A DNA stretch of 40,201 nt, from contig JAQXEN010000010.1 in the NCBI GenBank assembly GCA_029250825.1, positions 1 to 40,201 of the forward strand, in the 5' to 3' direction. A program made the position numbers and the translations under genes. This DNA is from Porticoccaceae bacterium (lineage in GTDB: Bacteria > Pseudomonadota > Gammaproteobacteria > Pseudomonadales > Porticoccaceae). Shown here piece by piece: positions 24,117-34,704 of this stretch (within the stretch, counting starts at the first letter, position 1; the number at the start of each line of letters is the position of its first letter). The notes under the pieces are model-generated. The model was not told where the DNA came from. It saw only the letters and a list, made by a program, of their open reading frames with translations, and ran no database searches.

Positions 24117-25352
24117 TTATAAACCACCCTGGGTCCAGTTTTTAAACTTGCTAAACCAGCTCTGTGTTGAACCCTTTGTCGAACTTCGCCGGCCCTGCTT
24201 ACGCTCCGCTTGGGCCCCATAATGCAATAGGCCAACAGCCGTTGAGTAAATCGGATTGTTCACCACATCCGAGAGACCCTTGACATTGACTGGTGTGCCG
24301 ACTCGCACTGGCACATGAAACATTTCCTCTGCCAGCTCGACCACACCTTCCATCTTTGATGTGCCACCGGTAAGTACAACACCCGCGGCAATCAACTCTT
24401 CAAAACCACTGCGGCGTATTTCCGCCTGAATCAGCGAAAACAGCTCGTCATAGCGCGGCTCAACCACTTCAGCGAGAGATTGACGGGACAGATCCCGCGC
24501 CTCTCGATCGCCGACACTAGGCACTTTTATGGTCTCTTCTGGCCGGGCCAGTTTGGCCAGTGCACAGGCGTATTTAATCTTTATATCTTCCGCATGAGGC
24601 GTCGGTGTGCGAAGGGTCATGGCGATATCATTGGTCACGTGATCACCGGCTATTGGGAGAACCCCCGTGTAGCGAATAGCGCCCCCAGTATAAATAGCGA
24701 TATCCGACGTACCGCCACCAATATCCACCAGTGCCACACCGAGCTGCTTTTCATCTGCGGTAAGCACCGCGTGGCTGGAAGCGAGCTGTTCGAGCACAAT
24801 ATCGTCCACTTCGAGACCACAACGGCGGATACATTTCTTGATATTCTGAACGGCGTTAGCGGCAGTGAGCACCAGATGCACTTTGGCTTCAAGACGTACA
24901 CCGTACATGCCAATCGGCTCGTGAACGCCCTCCTGGCTATCGATAATAAATTCCTGAGCCAACACGTGGAGAATTTCCTGGTCCGCTGGAATGGCGACGG
25001 CTCTGGCGGCATCTAAAACCCGATCCACATCCAACTCCTGCACTTCACGGTCGCGAATCGCGACAATACCGTGGGAGTTCTGGCTACGAATATGACTGCC
25101 GGCAATACCCGCATAAACCGATTTAATTGAACAGCCGGCCATCAAATCCGCCTCTTCAATAGCCCGCTTAATCGAGTTCACTGTAGCTTCAATATTGACC
25201 ACAACACCCCTCTTAAGGCCCGATGAGGGATAACTTCCGGTACCAATAATTTCAAGTTCACCGCTCTCGCCGATCGAACCGACAATGGCGACGACCTTCG
25301 AGGTGCCGATATCCAACCCGACAATCATATTTTCTTCATTTTCACTGGCCAT
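24117..25352 (-). CDS. ftsA: Cell-division actin-like protein FtsA
   Basis: FtsA tethers FtsZ filaments to the membrane and signals to the septal synthases. The 411-residue product has the actin/Hsp70 ATPase motifs (VGLDIGTSKVVAIVG near 11-25, VDIGGGTSDIAIY near 205-217, VVLTGGTSKMEGV near 333-345), the SHV/1C region, and a C-terminal amphipathic membrane helix (QSWFSKFKNWTQGGL). GAGGTAAG stands before the ATG at 25352. It is 29 nt downstream of ftsQ. Confidence 0.98.
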   Translation of the reverse strand: MASENEENMIVGLDIGTSKVVAIVGSIGESGELEIIGTGSYPSSGLKRGVVVNIEATVNSIKRAIEEADLMAGCSIKSVYAGIAGSHIRSQNSHGIVAIRDREVQELDVDRVLDAARAVAIPADQEILHVLAQEFIIDSQEGVHEPIGMYGVRLEAKVHLVLTAANAVQNIKKCIRRCGLEVDDIVLEQLASSHAVLTADEKQLGVALVDIGGGTSDIAIYTGGAIRYTGVLPIAGDHVTNDIAMTLRTPTPHAEDIKIKYACALAKLARPEETIKVPSVGDREARDLSRQSLAEVVEPRYDELFSLIQAEIRRSGFEELIAAGVVLTGGTSKMEGVVELAEEMFHVPVRVGTPVNVKGLSDVVNNPIYSTAVGLLHYGAQAERKQGRRSSTKGSTQSWFSKFKNWTQGGL

Positions 25353-25381
25353 ACTCTTACCTCACCAACTCTCAGCTATGT

Positions 25382-26185
25382 CTAAACAGCGGCTGCATCG
25401 TTGTAATAGTTGTCTTTTTGTGTCGTCCCGTCCTGCACTGCCAGCGCGTTCTCGCGCCAGGCAACAGCCAACCCATTGGGGTAGCGCAAATCTACTGCTG
25501 CAATATTTTTCACATACTTGTTTAGGCCTGCAGCCCAAACCAAATTAAAACGGCGAATCTTTTCACTGACCTGATCACGCCCTATCACCATGCGTAGTCC
25601 TGGGGCTGTATCCAGGTACCAAACGCCTAAATTATCGCGCTGTAACTCAGCAATTTTCAGTCCCGTGGGCACTAGCAACTCAGCCATTAACTGGTAGTTC
25701 TCCATCATTTCTCGAGAGCTTCCGGTGTCCGCGCGGAGCACCGGCAGTGCAGACAGATGATTATTATTTTCAATAATCAACTCTTCGCCTAAACGATTGA
25801 GAAAACCCTTCTGACCCCAGCGTGCGATGGGCACCTCTTCGGTGACCTCCACTTTTAACATCGATGGCCACTCGCGACTCACGGTGACATCTCTCACCCA
25901 AGGATGCGCCCGCAACACCTGTTTGAGGCTGGCCAAATTAATACTTAAAAATCCACCGTCTACTTCACCGGCGACCATTTTGGTCAGCTCAGCGGGCTGC
26001 AAATAGGTAAAATCGCCACCAATCATCACATTGGTCAGGGGCTTATCAATCTGCTTGTAGAGCAGGCTGCCGCCATAGCCAATCAGCGCCAGCACAGCAA
26101 CCAGCATCATCCGCGCAATATGACTGCCGGCTGTTGCCAGCAGGGAATCTGCGCTTTGATCATTGCGGCGATTAGCACTGCCCAT
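25382..26185 (-). CDS. ftsQ: Cell-division protein FtsQ
   Basis: FtsQ is a bitopic divisome scaffold that binds FtsB-FtsL. The 267-residue product has a basic cytosolic N-terminus, a membrane helix (MMLVAVLALIGYGGSLLYKQ, about 27-46), a POTRA domain (about 50-120, with VMIGGDFTYLQPAELTKMVA and HPWVRDVTVSREWPSMLKVE), and a beta domain ending in VDLRYPNGLAVAWRE. Its ATG overlaps the ddlB stop by one base (TAATG), so its translation is probably coupled to ddlB. Confidence 0.96.
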   Translation of the reverse strand: MGSANRRNDQSADSLLATAGSHIARMMLVAVLALIGYGGSLLYKQIDKPLTNVMIGGDFTYLQPAELTKMVAGEVDGGFLSINLASLKQVLRAHPWVRDVTVSREWPSMLKVEVTEEVPIARWGQKGFLNRLGEELIIENNNHLSALPVLRADTGSSREMMENYQLMAELLVPTGLKIAELQRDNLGVWYLDTAPGLRMVIGRDQVSEKIRRFNLVWAAGLNKYVKNIAAVDLRYPNGLAVAWRENALAVQDGTTQKDNYYNDAAAV

Positions 26186-27093
26186 TACAGCGACCCCTCA
26201 AGAATTTTTGCCACTAACTGATCAAAATCCAAACCCGCCGCCTTGGCGGCCATAGGGACAAGACTATGGCTGGTCATGCCGGGCACAGTGTTTACCTCAA
26301 GCAACTGGAACTGGCCCTGATCATCGACCATTACATCGACCCGACCCCAACCGCGACAGCCCACAGAGTCAAAGGCCTCTAAACATAAGTCTTGGAGTTC
26401 CTGCTCGCGGCTTTCTGATAGTTCACTGGGGCACAGATACTGGGTCTGATCGGAGAAGTATTTCGCTTCGTAGTCATAGAACTCTGCATTGGATTCGATA
26501 CGAATCGATGGCAACTGCTGGCCTCCCAATATAGCCACGGTGTACTCCGGGCCCGGTAGCAGCGGTTCCGCTATCACTGAGGTGTTGTATTGAGCGGCAT
26601 CCTGCCAAGCGGCTTGTAACTGTTCCGGAGTTGCGGCACGGCTCATGCCGATACTGGAACCCTCTGCGGCAGGTTTGACCATCACTCGGCCACCCAGTCG
26701 GGCCAGCTCTGCAGACCAATCCGAGTCAGCTGTTAACAGCGCAAAATCTGTGGTGGGCAGACCTATACCCTGCCACATCTGCTTGCAGCGCAACTTGTCC
26801 ATCGCCAGAGCCGAGGCTAGTACGCCACTGCCGGTATAGGGGAGCTTGAGATATTCCAATGCACCCTGCAGGGTGCCATCTTCACCGCCGGGGCCATGCA
26901 AGGCGATAAACACCAGATCCAAATTATGCTCAGGTAGTGTTTGCAGTAGATTTTCGCCAGCATCTATCGCCACCACATCGATGCCCAGATTGAGCATTGC
27001 CTGATTTATGGCTTCGCCGCTCATCAGCGACACCTCTCGCTCTGAGGAGTTGCCGCCATAGAGCAGACCGACGCGACCGTATTGATTACTCAT
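26185..27093 (-). CDS. ddlB: D-alanine--D-alanine ligase Ddl
   Basis: Ddl joins two D-alanines with ATP for the pentapeptide end. The 302-residue ATP-grasp protein begins with [20 protein letters not shown]. It has the conserved [24 protein letters not shown] region in two adjoining parts (about 65-90), the Lys/Ser phosphate loop [15 protein letters not shown], and the metal-binding end [15 protein letters not shown]. Length and dcw position match DdlB. It overlaps murC by four bases (ATGA) and ftsQ by one base. Confidence 0.98.
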   Translation of the reverse strand: MSNQYGRVGLLYGGNSSEREVSLMSGEAINQAMLNLGIDVVAIDAGENLLQTLPEHNLDLVFIALHGPGGEDGTLQGALEYLKLPYTGSGVLASALAMDKLRCKQMWQGIGLPTTDFALLTADSDWSAELARLGGRVMVKPAAEGSSIGMSRAATPEQLQAAWQDAAQYNTSVIAEPLLPGPEYTVAILGGQQLPSIRIESNAEFYDYEAKYFSDQTQYLCPSELSESREQELQDLCLEAFDSVGCRGWGRVDVMVDDQGQFQLLEVNTVPGMTSHSLVPMAAKAAGLDFDQLVAKILEGSL

Positions 27094-28541
27094 GAGGCCA
27101 CCTCGGAACTAGGCGCGATACCGAGACCGCCATCGGCTAGTAGGGCCACCAGCTTGTTAACGCTGCCGGCACCCTGAGTGATAACCAAATCGTTGTCTCG
27201 CACCAACTCATTTAATAGTGCTGGCACTTCCTCGATAGTCTCCACATAAAGAGGGTCCACAGTGCCGCGCTGACGGATACTGCCGGCTAAATTTTTGCTC
27301 CCAGCACCGGCGATCATGGTTTCGCCGGCGGGATAGACTGCCAGCAAAATCAATAGATCTACCTCTGCCAATACTTTGACAAAGTCTTCGTAGAGATCCC
27401 GAGTGCGGGTATAGCGATGGGGTTGGAAAATCATTACCAGTCGCTTATCTGGCCAGCCGCCGCGCACTGCATCTATAGTGGCTTTTAACTCGGTGGGGTG
27501 ATGGCCGTAGTCATCTACCAACATGGCGCTGCCGCCGCTGGCGAGCTGGTAGTCGCCGTAAACTTCAAAGCGTCTACCGACTCCACAAAAGCTGCTTAGC
27601 CCCTCGATAATGGCGCGATCCGAAATACCCTCATCACTGGCCACGGCGATTGCCGCAGCAGCATTCAGGGCATTGTGGCGACCGGGAATATTGAGACTGA
27701 TCTCAAGTGCCGCAAGCCCATCCGGACGCTCAATCACAAATTTGCTATGACGCTGGTCAACGCTCATATCACGAATACGGTAGGCGGCATCTTCACTAAA
27801 GCCATAGGTGAGCATGGGACGTGCCACATCCACTAACAGCTCCCGAATCACGGGATCATCGATACACATTACCGCCAAGCCATAGAAAGGCAGGTTGTGT
27901 AAAAATTCGATATAGGTCTTGGTGAGACGGCTAAAGTCGAAATCATAGGTCTCCATATGATCCGCTTCGATATTGGTTACTACCGCTACCATGGGCTGAA
28001 GATGCAGAAATGAAGCATCGCTCTCATCCGCTTCAGCCACCAGATAACGACTGCCACCAAGCTTGGCATTGGTGCCAGCGCTGTTGACACGACCGCCCAC
28101 TACAAAGGTGGGATCGCGACCAGCTTCCGCCAGAATCGCGGTTATTAAACTGGTGGTGGTGGTCTTGCCATGAGTGCCGGCGATAGCGATACCATGACGA
28201 TAGCGCATCAGTTCGGCGAGCATCTCGGCACGGCGCACAACGGGAATACCCTGAGCACGTGCTGCGGCAATCTCGGTATTTTCAACCGTTACGGCGGAGG
28301 ATTTCACCACTACGTTGGCGCCGACAATATTGGCTTCGCTGTGGCCGATAAATACAGTGGCGCCTGCAGCTTGCAGCCGCTGAATGCTAGGTCCCTGACT
28401 GATATCAGAACCGGAGATTTCGTAACCCTGATTAAGCAGTACTTCGGCGATACCGCACATGCCACTGCCGCCGATACCGACAAAGTGAATACGTTTGATA
28501 CGGCGCATCTCTGGTGGCTGGAAATTAGTGTGGTTAGGCAT
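27090..28541 (-). CDS. murC: UDP-N-acetylmuramate--L-alanine ligase MurC
   Basis: MurC adds the first amino acid to UDP-MurNAc. The 483-residue product has [20 protein letters not shown] at the N-terminus, the ATP P-loop [13 protein letters not shown] near 120-132, and Mur-ligase centre motifs ([52 protein letters not shown]). I prefer the ATG at 28541 because GGAG lies 8 nt ahead; an upstream in-frame start at 28562 would include that site in the gene. It overlaps murG by 8 nt and ddlB by 4. Confidence 0.98.
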   Translation of the reverse strand: MPNHTNFQPPEMRRIKRIHFVGIGGSGMCGIAEVLLNQGYEISGSDISQGPSIQRLQAAGATVFIGHSEANIVGANVVVKSSAVTVENTEIAAARAQGIPVVRRAEMLAELMRYRHGIAIAGTHGKTTTTSLITAILAEAGRDPTFVVGGRVNSAGTNAKLGGSRYLVAEADESDASFLHLQPMVAVVTNIEADHMETYDFDFSRLTKTYIEFLHNLPFYGLAVMCIDDPVIRELLVDVARPMLTYGFSEDAAYRIRDMSVDQRHSKFVIERPDGLAALEISLNIPGRHNALNAAAAIAVASDEGISDRAIIEGLSSFCGVGRRFEVYGDYQLASGGSAMLVDDYGHHPTELKATIDAVRGGWPDKRLVMIFQPHRYTRTRDLYEDFVKVLAEVDLLILLAVYPAGETMIAGAGSKNLAGSIRQRGTVDPLYVETIEEVPALLNELVRDNDLVITQGAGSVNKLVALLADGGLGIAPSSEVAS

Positions 28542-29676
28542 TGGCGATCTCCAGACAGACATCTGCTACCCTTTCTGCGGCGCCGGCTTTGGCCAGTTGG
28601 CGAGCATTTACGGCCATTTGCATGCGGCGTTCGCTGTCGCCACAGAGTGCTTTAATCTGCTCAGCCAATAAAGTCGGAGTTAAATCAGCTTGGGCCTGCA
28701 TCAGGGCAGCACCCTGATCAACTAGCAGTTGGCCATTGACTGTTTGGTGGTCGTCAATGGCGAAAGGAAAGGGAATTAACAGTGATCCTAGACCGGCGCT
28801 GGTAAGCTCCGCCACGGTTAGTGCGCCGGCGCGACAGATGGCAAAATCAGCCCAACCATAAGCTTCATCCATCTGCCCAATAAAGGGCACCACTTCGGCA
28901 CTGACACCGGCGGCAGCATAGAGCGCCTGAGTCTGCTCTGAGTGTTGCTTGCCAGTCTGGTGACGAACTTCGGGGCGCTGATCTGGATCAATAAGGGCCA
29001 GAGCAGCAGGCAGTATTTGATTAATCGCCAGAGCGCCGCGGCTACCACCGAGCACTAATAAGCGGGGGGCGCCGTCACGATCAGCCAGACGCTGTTGCGG
29101 CGGCGCCAGGTTGGCAATTGATGGCCGCACAGGATTGCCGCACCACTCGCCATTGGCCAGAGTACTAGGGAAGCCCTGCATCACTCGCTGAGCAATTCGC
29201 GAGACCAGCCTGTTGGTGGTGCCGGCGACAGAATTTTGTTCATGTATAACGATGGGGATACCTTTTAAACGGGCAGCCACAGCGCCGGGGCCTGAGGCAA
29301 AGCCACCCATACCCAAAACTACCTGGGGCTTAAAATCACTGAGCACAGTCAATGCTTGGCGAATCGAGCGCCATAGCAATAAGGGGGCTTTTAACAGGGC
29401 GCTAAGTCCGCGACCGCGGATGCCTTCAATATCAATACAGTTCAGTGGGATACCAGCGTCCGGAACCAGTTCTGACTCAATACCACGCTGAGTACCGAGC
29501 CAAGCCACTGATGCACTGGCTCCTCGGAGTTGGTCTGCTACGGCCAGAGCGGGGAATACATGTCCGCCGGTACCGCCCGCCATGATCATCACTCGACAGT
29601 GGGCAGTTGAGGCGTCTGTTTTTAAGATGCCAGTATCAAGAGTGCCTGTAATTAGACTGCTGTTATTAGCGACCAC
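28534..29676 (-). CDS. murG: Lipid II synthase glycosyltransferase MurG
   Basis: MurG transfers GlcNAc from UDP-GlcNAc to lipid I on the inner face of the membrane, giving lipid II. The 380-residue product has the N-terminal G-loop [20 protein letters not shown] near 32-51, the [20 protein letters not shown] acceptor region, and the C-terminal UDP-GlcNAc site [16 protein letters not shown] chose the GTG at 29676: a perfect AGGAGG (29689-29684) lies exactly 7 nt ahead, inside the end of ftsW. A TTG at 29694 would be upstream of that site. About 20 residues precede the usual family start. It overlaps ftsW by 11 nt and murC by 8 nt. Confidence 0.97.
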   Translation of the reverse strand: MVANNSSLITGTLDTGILKTDASTAHCRVMIMAGGTGGHVFPALAVADQLRGASASVAWLGTQRGIESELVPDAGIPLNCIDIEGIRGRGLSALLKAPLLLWRSIRQALTVLSDFKPQVVLGMGGFASGPGAVAARLKGIPIVIHEQNSVAGTTNRLVSRIAQRVMQGFPSTLANGEWCGNPVRPSIANLAPPQQRLADRDGAPRLLVLGGSRGALAINQILPAALALIDPDQRPEVRHQTGKQHSEQTQALYAAAGVSAEVVPFIGQMDEAYGWADFAICRAGALTVAELTSAGLGSLLIPFPFAIDDHQTVNGQLLVDQGAALMQAQADLTPTLLAEQIKALCGDSERRMQMAVNARQLAKAGAAERVADVCLEIANA

Positions 29677-30844
29677 GACGCACCCTCCTGACAACCTGTG
29701 TATCCGGATGTAATTCGTGACCTATGCGCAACATCATGCCGACCATCGCGCAGGTGACAATTAGGCTGCTGCCGCCGTAACTCACAAAGGGCAAGGTTAG
29801 GCCTTTGGTCGGTAAGAACCCGGCATTGACTCCGAGGTTAATCATTGTCTGACCACTGATAAGACAGCCAAAGCCGATCAGCACAAAAACCCCATACCAG
29901 TATTCTTGGCTCACTGCGATTTTGCTTAAACTAAAGATCCGCCATACCAGTACCGCATAGAGAGCCAGCAGGCAGAGTACGCCGATATAGCCAAATTCTT
30001 CAGCGAAAATAGCAAATACAAAATCAGTGTGAGCCTCAGGCAGATAGAGCATTTTCTGTACCGACTGACCGAGGCCCACACCAAACCACTCGCCGCGACC
30101 AAAGGCGATCAGTGACTGGGTGAGCTGGTAGCCAGAGTCAAACTTGTCCGACCAGGGATCGAGGAAGGTCGTGAGACGCGCCATGCGATAGGGAGCCGCT
30201 TTGGCAAACAGCACCAGTATTGAGGCGCCGACCAAGACTAGGCCAAGGTAGTGCGACAATTTAATACGGGTTAAAAATAGCATTGCCATAAAGGTGCAGG
30301 AAAGCACCACCAAGGAGCCAAAATCAGGCTCCATAAGCAATAAAACCAGCGGCACTATAAGCACGCCCAGAGGCTTGGCCCAATGACGCCAGTCATCCCC
30401 AAAGCCTTCACGGCTTTTGGCAAAATAGCTCGCCATAAAGACCACGGTGGCAACTTTCGCCAACTCAGAAACCTGTAGGGTTAGCCCGGCAATACTCAAC
30501 CAGCGTCGGCTGCCGTTAACTTCACGGCCAATACCCGGAATTAAAACAACAACCAGTAGAATGATGGCCAGCAACATCCACAATCGACTGTATTGAGACC
30601 AGATACTGGGCGGTGTAAAGAAGGTCACACACATGCCGGCCAAAGCAATAAATACATAGATGGCGTGGCGCTTCACAAAATAAAATTCATTATTAAAGTT
30701 GTGCTCGGCATAGCTAAATGAAGCCGAGGCCACCATAGTTAGGCCCACTGACACCAGCGCCAATACCGCCAGCAGTAACAAACTGTCGATACGCCAGCTG
30801 CTGCGCTCTGAGCCAGAGAAGTTGAGTGGCAGAGTCATATTCAT
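29666..30844 (-). CDS. ftsW: Septal peptidoglycan glycosyltransferase FtsW
   Basis: FtsW is the SEDS-family polymerase that works with FtsI at the septum. The 392-residue protein has about ten transmembrane helices and SEDS signatures: NGSRRWLSIAGLTLQVSELA near 118-137, LLMEPDFGSLVVLSCTF, GEWFGVGLGQSVQKMLYLPE, HTDFVFAIFAEEFGYIGVL and GLTLPFVSYGGSSLI. The ATG at 30844 shares ATGA with the murD stop and has GGTGG ahead of it; an upstream in-frame start at 30877 would lie deep in murD, and the ATG at 30838 is another possibility. It overlaps murG by 11 nt, an arrangement that implies tight coupling of lipid II synthesis and use. Confidence 0.97.
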   Translation of the reverse strand: MNMTLPLNFSGSERSSWRIDSLLLLAVLALVSVGLTMVASASFSYAEHNFNNEFYFVKRHAIYVFIALAGMCVTFFTPPSIWSQYSRLWMLLAIILLVVVLIPGIGREVNGSRRWLSIAGLTLQVSELAKVATVVFMASYFAKSREGFGDDWRHWAKPLGVLIVPLVLLLMEPDFGSLVVLSCTFMAMLFLTRIKLSHYLGLVLVGASILVLFAKAAPYRMARLTTFLDPWSDKFDSGYQLTQSLIAFGRGEWFGVGLGQSVQKMLYLPEAHTDFVFAIFAEEFGYIGVLCLLALYAVLVWRIFSLSKIAVSQEYWYGVFVLIGFGCLISGQTMINLGVNAGFLPTKGLTLPFVSYGGSSLIVTCAMVGMMLRIGHELHPDTQVVRRVRRGR

Positions 30845-32193
30845 GCTGCCACCGCCGTAACTGCCTGCTGGAAGCAACGGCCGCGTTCTTCGAAGCCGGA
30901 GAACATATCAAAACTGGCACAGGCTGGAGAGAGCAGCACAATATCCCCAGACTCTGCAGCGGCACGAGCACAGTCTACCGCTTGCTCCATAGAATCTAGG
31001 GTTTCGATCTGAGTGCTGCCAGCAAGAGTCTCGGCAATCGACTGGGCATCTTCACCAAACAGCGCGACCAACTTTACAAACTTGCTGAGTGGCGCCTTTA
31101 GTTCGCTAAAGTTCTGCCCTTTGCCCTGGCCACCGGCAATCAAAATCAGATTAGCCTGAGCGCTGTCACCAAAGCCATTGAGAGCGGCCACCGTGGCGCC
31201 GATATTAGTGCCCTTGGAATCATCGATATAGGTCACGCCATGTTGGGTGGCGACATATTCACAGCGGTGAGAGAGTCCCTTAAAGGCTTGTAAGGTTTCC
31301 AACATGGCATCCATAGGAAGGCCAGCGGCCTGACCCAGAGCCATTGCTGCCAGTGCGTTGGCAATATTGTGACGACCTTTAATGGCCAGCTCAGAACTGG
31401 CAATGAGCGGCTTTAAACCATAGGCAAGCCAGCTCCCACCGGCTTCTTCTAGCACACCAAAGCTTGCCAGATCTGGACGATTTAGCCCAAAGTTGCAGAG
31501 TTTGACCCCGACGGACAACAGCGGATTAGTCAGCGCGTCCTGTCGATTAAAGATCACCTGACTGGCACCGCGGAAAATACGGTGTTTGGCGGCATGGTAC
31601 TGCTGCAGGCCGCTGTAGCGATCCATATGATCGGCACTGATATTTAAGATTGTCGAAATGGCACCGCGAGTATCGGTCACCAACTCAAGCTGAAAGCTGG
31701 ATAGCTCAATAACATAGAGCTGGTTTTGATCGTCCAACAGATCCAGCATTGGGGTGCCAAGATTGCCGCCGACGCCGACTTTCAAGCCACTGGCTTGAGC
31801 CATTTCACCGACCAACTTGGTCACAGTACTCTTGCCGTTGGAGCCGGTAATAAGAATAACAGGTGCCTTGGCATGGTCTAAAAATAGCTCCACATCCCCG
31901 AGCAGTTTAACCTTCTGCTGTTGCGCAGCCACCAGTGCTGGCTCATCAAGGGCAATGCCGGGACTCACAATAACGCTGTCAAAACTCAGCAACAGGTCAG
32001 CTTCAAAGGCACCCAGTACCACCGGTACTTGAGGATAGGATTTGCGAACTTCATCGAGGCGCGGTGGCGCAGTGCGACTGTCGGCAAAGACAAAGGACTT
32101 GCCAATGGATGACAAAAATCGGGCAACCGACAGCCCCGTGGCGCCTAGGCCAAGGATAGCGGTGTTGCGATTAGTGGCAATCAAGTCTTTCAT
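30841..32193 (-). CDS. murD: UDP-N-acetylmuramoyl-L-alanine--D-glutamate ligase MurD
   Basis: MurD adds D-glutamate to UDP-MurNAc-L-Ala. The 450-residue product has an N-terminal Rossmann-like domain (AILGLGATGLSVARFLSSIG near 13-32), the P-loop ILITGSNGKSTVTKLVG near 112-128, the central motif NISADHMDRYSGLQQYHAAK, GRHNIANALAAMALGQA and the C-terminal DDSKGTNIGATVAAL. It lies between mraY (61-nt gap upstream) and ftsW (ATGA overlap). Confidence 0.98.
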   Translation of the reverse strand: MKDLIATNRNTAILGLGATGLSVARFLSSIGKSFVFADSRTAPPRLDEVRKSYPQVPVVLGAFEADLLLSFDSVIVSPGIALDEPALVAAQQQKVKLLGDVELFLDHAKAPVILITGSNGKSTVTKLVGEMAQASGLKVGVGGNLGTPMLDLLDDQNQLYVIELSSFQLELVTDTRGAISTILNISADHMDRYSGLQQYHAAKHRIFRGASQVIFNRQDALTNPLLSVGVKLCNFGLNRPDLASFGVLEEAGGSWLAYGLKPLIASSELAIKGRHNIANALAAMALGQAAGLPMDAMLETLQAFKGLSHRCEYVATQHGVTYIDDSKGTNIGATVAALNGFGDSAQANLILIAGGQGKGQNFSELKAPLSKFVKLVALFGEDAQSIAETLAGSTQIETLDSMEQAVDCARAAAESGDIVLLSPACASFDMFSGFEERGRCFQQAVTAVAA

Positions 32194-32254
32194 CTCGGTG
32201 GTTCTTCCCTCTGTTCTATTAGTAATGTCTCAGTACTTTATGTGGGCGCTTTAT

Positions 32255-33337
32255 CTAGCGAAGCTTTAAAGTCGCCAGACCTATTAGCACTAGCACCACG
32301 GTAATAATCCAAAAACGTACAATCACTCGCGGCTCTGGCCAGCCTTTTAATTCGTAGTGATGATGCAGTGGCGCCATGCGGAAAATACGCTTACCGGTAA
32401 GCTTGAATGAGGCTACCTGCAAAATTACCGACAGGGTTTCGACAACAAATACACCACCCATAATCGCCAGCACCACTTCCTGCCGAATAATCACGGCTAT
32501 AACGCCCAGTGCTGCGCCCAGGGCCAGAGAACCCACATCTCCCATAAAGACCATCGCGGGATAGGTGTTGAACCAGAGGAACCCGAGACCGGCACCACAG
32601 AGTGCGCCGGTGAAAATAAGTAGCTCGCCAGCACCGCTGATATAGGGAATATGCAGATAGGAGGCAAACTGATAGTTGCCGGTCAGGTAGGCCATGATGC
32701 CGAGAGCACCTGCAACCAGAACCGTGGGCAGTATGGCCAAGCCATCGAGACCATCGGTGAGGTTGACGGCATTACTGGTGCCGACAATCACGAAGTAGGT
32801 AAAGAGGATATAAAAGGGCCCGAGATTAATCGCCACATTTTTAAAGAACGGTACAATCAGATGCAGTTCCGCCGCAGACTCTGCATGGGAGAATAGAAAC
32901 AGTGCCGCCCCGAGGCCACAGAGAGACTGCCAAAAATATTTCCAGCGCGCTGGCAGACCACGGGGATTTTTATGCACTACTTTGCGGTAATCATCGACCC
33001 AGCCAATCACTCCAAAACTAAAGGTCACTATAAGAACAACCCAGATATAAACATTTTCAAGGTTTGCCCACAGCAGGGTGCTTATAAACATCGCCATAAG
33101 AATCAGCGCCCCACCCATAGTCGGGGTGCCCGCCTTGCTCAGATGACTCTGTGGACCATCGCTGCGAATGGCCTGACCCATCTGTAAACTATTGAGCAGC
33201 GCAATTACACGTGGCCCCAGCATCCAGCAGATAGTCAGGGCCGTGATGACAGAAAAAATGCCTCGCAAAGTGAGATATTTCACCGCTGAAAAGGGGCTGT
33301 AAAATTGACTTAAATACTCGGCTAGCCATACCAACAT
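32255..33337 (-). CDS. mraY: Phospho-MurNAc-pentapeptide transferase MraY
   Basis: MraY transfers phospho-MurNAc-pentapeptide to undecaprenyl phosphate, making lipid I. The 360-residue polytopic protein has exactly the E. coli length. It carries the catalytic aspartate motifs: [17 protein letters not shown] near 111-127, [16 protein letters not shown] near 190-205, and [17 protein letters not shown] near 266-282, with the conserved [17 protein letters not shown] near 323-339. Its ATG overlaps the murF stop by one base (TAATG). Confidence 0.99.
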   Translation of the reverse strand: MLVWLAEYLSQFYSPFSAVKYLTLRGIFSVITALTICWMLGPRVIALLNSLQMGQAIRSDGPQSHLSKAGTPTMGGALILMAMFISTLLWANLENVYIWVVLIVTFSFGVIGWVDDYRKVVHKNPRGLPARWKYFWQSLCGLGAALFLFSHAESAAELHLIVPFFKNVAINLGPFYILFTYFVIVGTSNAVNLTDGLDGLAILPTVLVAGALGIMAYLTGNYQFASYLHIPYISGAGELLIFTGALCGAGLGFLWFNTYPAMVFMGDVGSLALGAALGVIAVIIRQEVVLAIMGGVFVVETLSVILQVASFKLTGKRIFRMAPLHHHYELKGWPEPRVIVRFWIITVVLVLIGLATLKLR

Positions 33338-34704
33338 TAGGAATTCCCCGCCACTAACATATCAACTACTAAATCCATTTTTGAACTCCGTGAACCCTTG
33401 ACCAGTAAGGTCAGATCCCGGCGTTCAATCTCGTTAAACAGTGGTGCTTTTAAGCTTTCCAGATCCGTAAAGTGCTGACCTTTAAAGGCTCCGCTAGCTC
33501 TGGCGCTGAGATGGCCCAGCGTATAGAGCTGGTCGATGCCAGCACTCAGGGCATAGTTACCGAGTTCAGCGTGCAGTTGCCCTGCATCGGCACCCAACTC
33601 GCCCATATCCCCAAGCACTAACACCCGACGTCCGGCACTGCTGGCCAGCACATCAATGGCCGCGCGGACCGATTCGGGGCTGGCGTTGTAGCTGTCATCT
33701 ATAATCTGGCCGCCCTGAACCAAGGATTTGATTTGCAGGCGCCGGGCCGGGGACTGAGTGGCCTCTAGGCCAGTGACAATTTGTTCGATACTGGCGCCTG
33801 CAGCCACGGTACAGGCGGCAGCGGCAAGGGCATTGCTCACCGAGTGCCGACCGGGAATAGCCAGATCAACCACCTGACTGGTAATAGAGGTGTCGGTAAA
33901 GATATGCAGGGTAAAGCGGCAGCAGCCACTCTCAAGTAACTGAATATCGCTGGCACTGATATCGGCGCAGTCGTCTTCCACAGAAAAAGTTATGCAGTCG
34001 CGGTGGCCAATCAGCTCCATCCATTCAGCTTGCCAAGGTTGATCGAGATTTAAAATGGCGGTGCCATCAGTATCCAGGCCGCTGTAGATCTCGCCTTTAG
34101 CGGCGGCAATACCTTCAATGCTGCCAAAGCCTTCGAGATGGGCGCTCTGTACATTGTTAATTAGGCTAATCTGGGGTTTGGCAATGGAGCACAGATAGTC
34201 GATCTCGGTGGCCGCACTGGCACCCATTTCCACAACCGCAAAGTCACTGTCTCGAGGCATATCCAGCAGCGTTAAAGGCACACCAATATGATTATTAAAG
34301 TTGCCCTTGGTGGCATGGACAGAGCCGAGTTCCCCGAGAATTGAGCTAATGAGCTCTTTCACCGAGGTCTTGCCGGTGCTGCCGGTTACCGCAATCAAAG
34401 TGCCGTTAAAGGCTTCCCGCTGCAGCTGCGCCAACTGGCCCAGCGCTAGGGTAGTATCTTCCACCACCCATTGGGGCAGGGGCAGATCGGTATCCGCTTT
34501 TGAGACCACCAGGCCGGAGGCTCGGTCAGCCACATCAGCCAGATACTGATGGCCGTCCAGTCGCTCGCCGATCAGTGCGACAAATAGGTCTCCCTCGGCA
34601 ATATTGCGGCTGTCGATGGAGACTGCGTCAAATTCACAGTCCGGGTTCAGCAGGGTTCCGCCAAAGCGGACTGCTGCATCAGTGAGGCGCAGTGAACTGA
34701 TCAT
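33337..34704 (-). CDS. murF: UDP-MurNAc-tripeptide--D-Ala-D-Ala ligase MurF
   Basis: MurF adds D-Ala-D-Ala to UDP-MurNAc-tripeptide, completing the cytosolic precursor. The 455-residue product has the N-terminal [20 protein letters not shown] motif near 31-50, P-loop [19 protein letters not shown] near 104-122, [27 protein letters not shown] and [20 protein letters not shown]. It overlaps murE by four bases (ATGA) and mraY by one. Confidence 0.98.
   Translation of the reverse strand: MISSLRLTDAAVRFGGTLLNPDCEFDAVSIDSRNIAEGDLFVALIGERLDGHQYLADVADRASGLVVSKADTDLPLPQWVVEDTTLALGQLAQLQREAFNGTLIAVTGSTGKTSVKELISSILGELGSVHATKGNFNNHIGVPLTLLDMPRDSDFAVVEMGASAATEIDYLCSIAKPQISLINNVQSAHLEGFGSIEGIAAAKGEIYSGLDTDGTAILNLDQPWQAEWMELIGHRDCITFSVEDDCADISASDIQLLESGCCRFTLHIFTDTSITSQVVDLAIPGRHSVSNALAAAACTVAAGASIEQIVTGLEATQSPARRLQIKSLVQGGQIIDDSYNASPESVRAAIDVLASSAGRRVLVLGDMGELGADAGQLHAELGNYALSAGIDQLYTLGHLSARASGAFKGQHFTDLESLKAPLFNEIERRDLTLLVKGSRSSKMDLVVDMLVAGNS

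Noticed and set aside
28170-28655. Plus-strand frame (161 codons) over murC/murG junction
   Set aside because: It crosses two well-supported minus-strand genes and has no coding features of its own.
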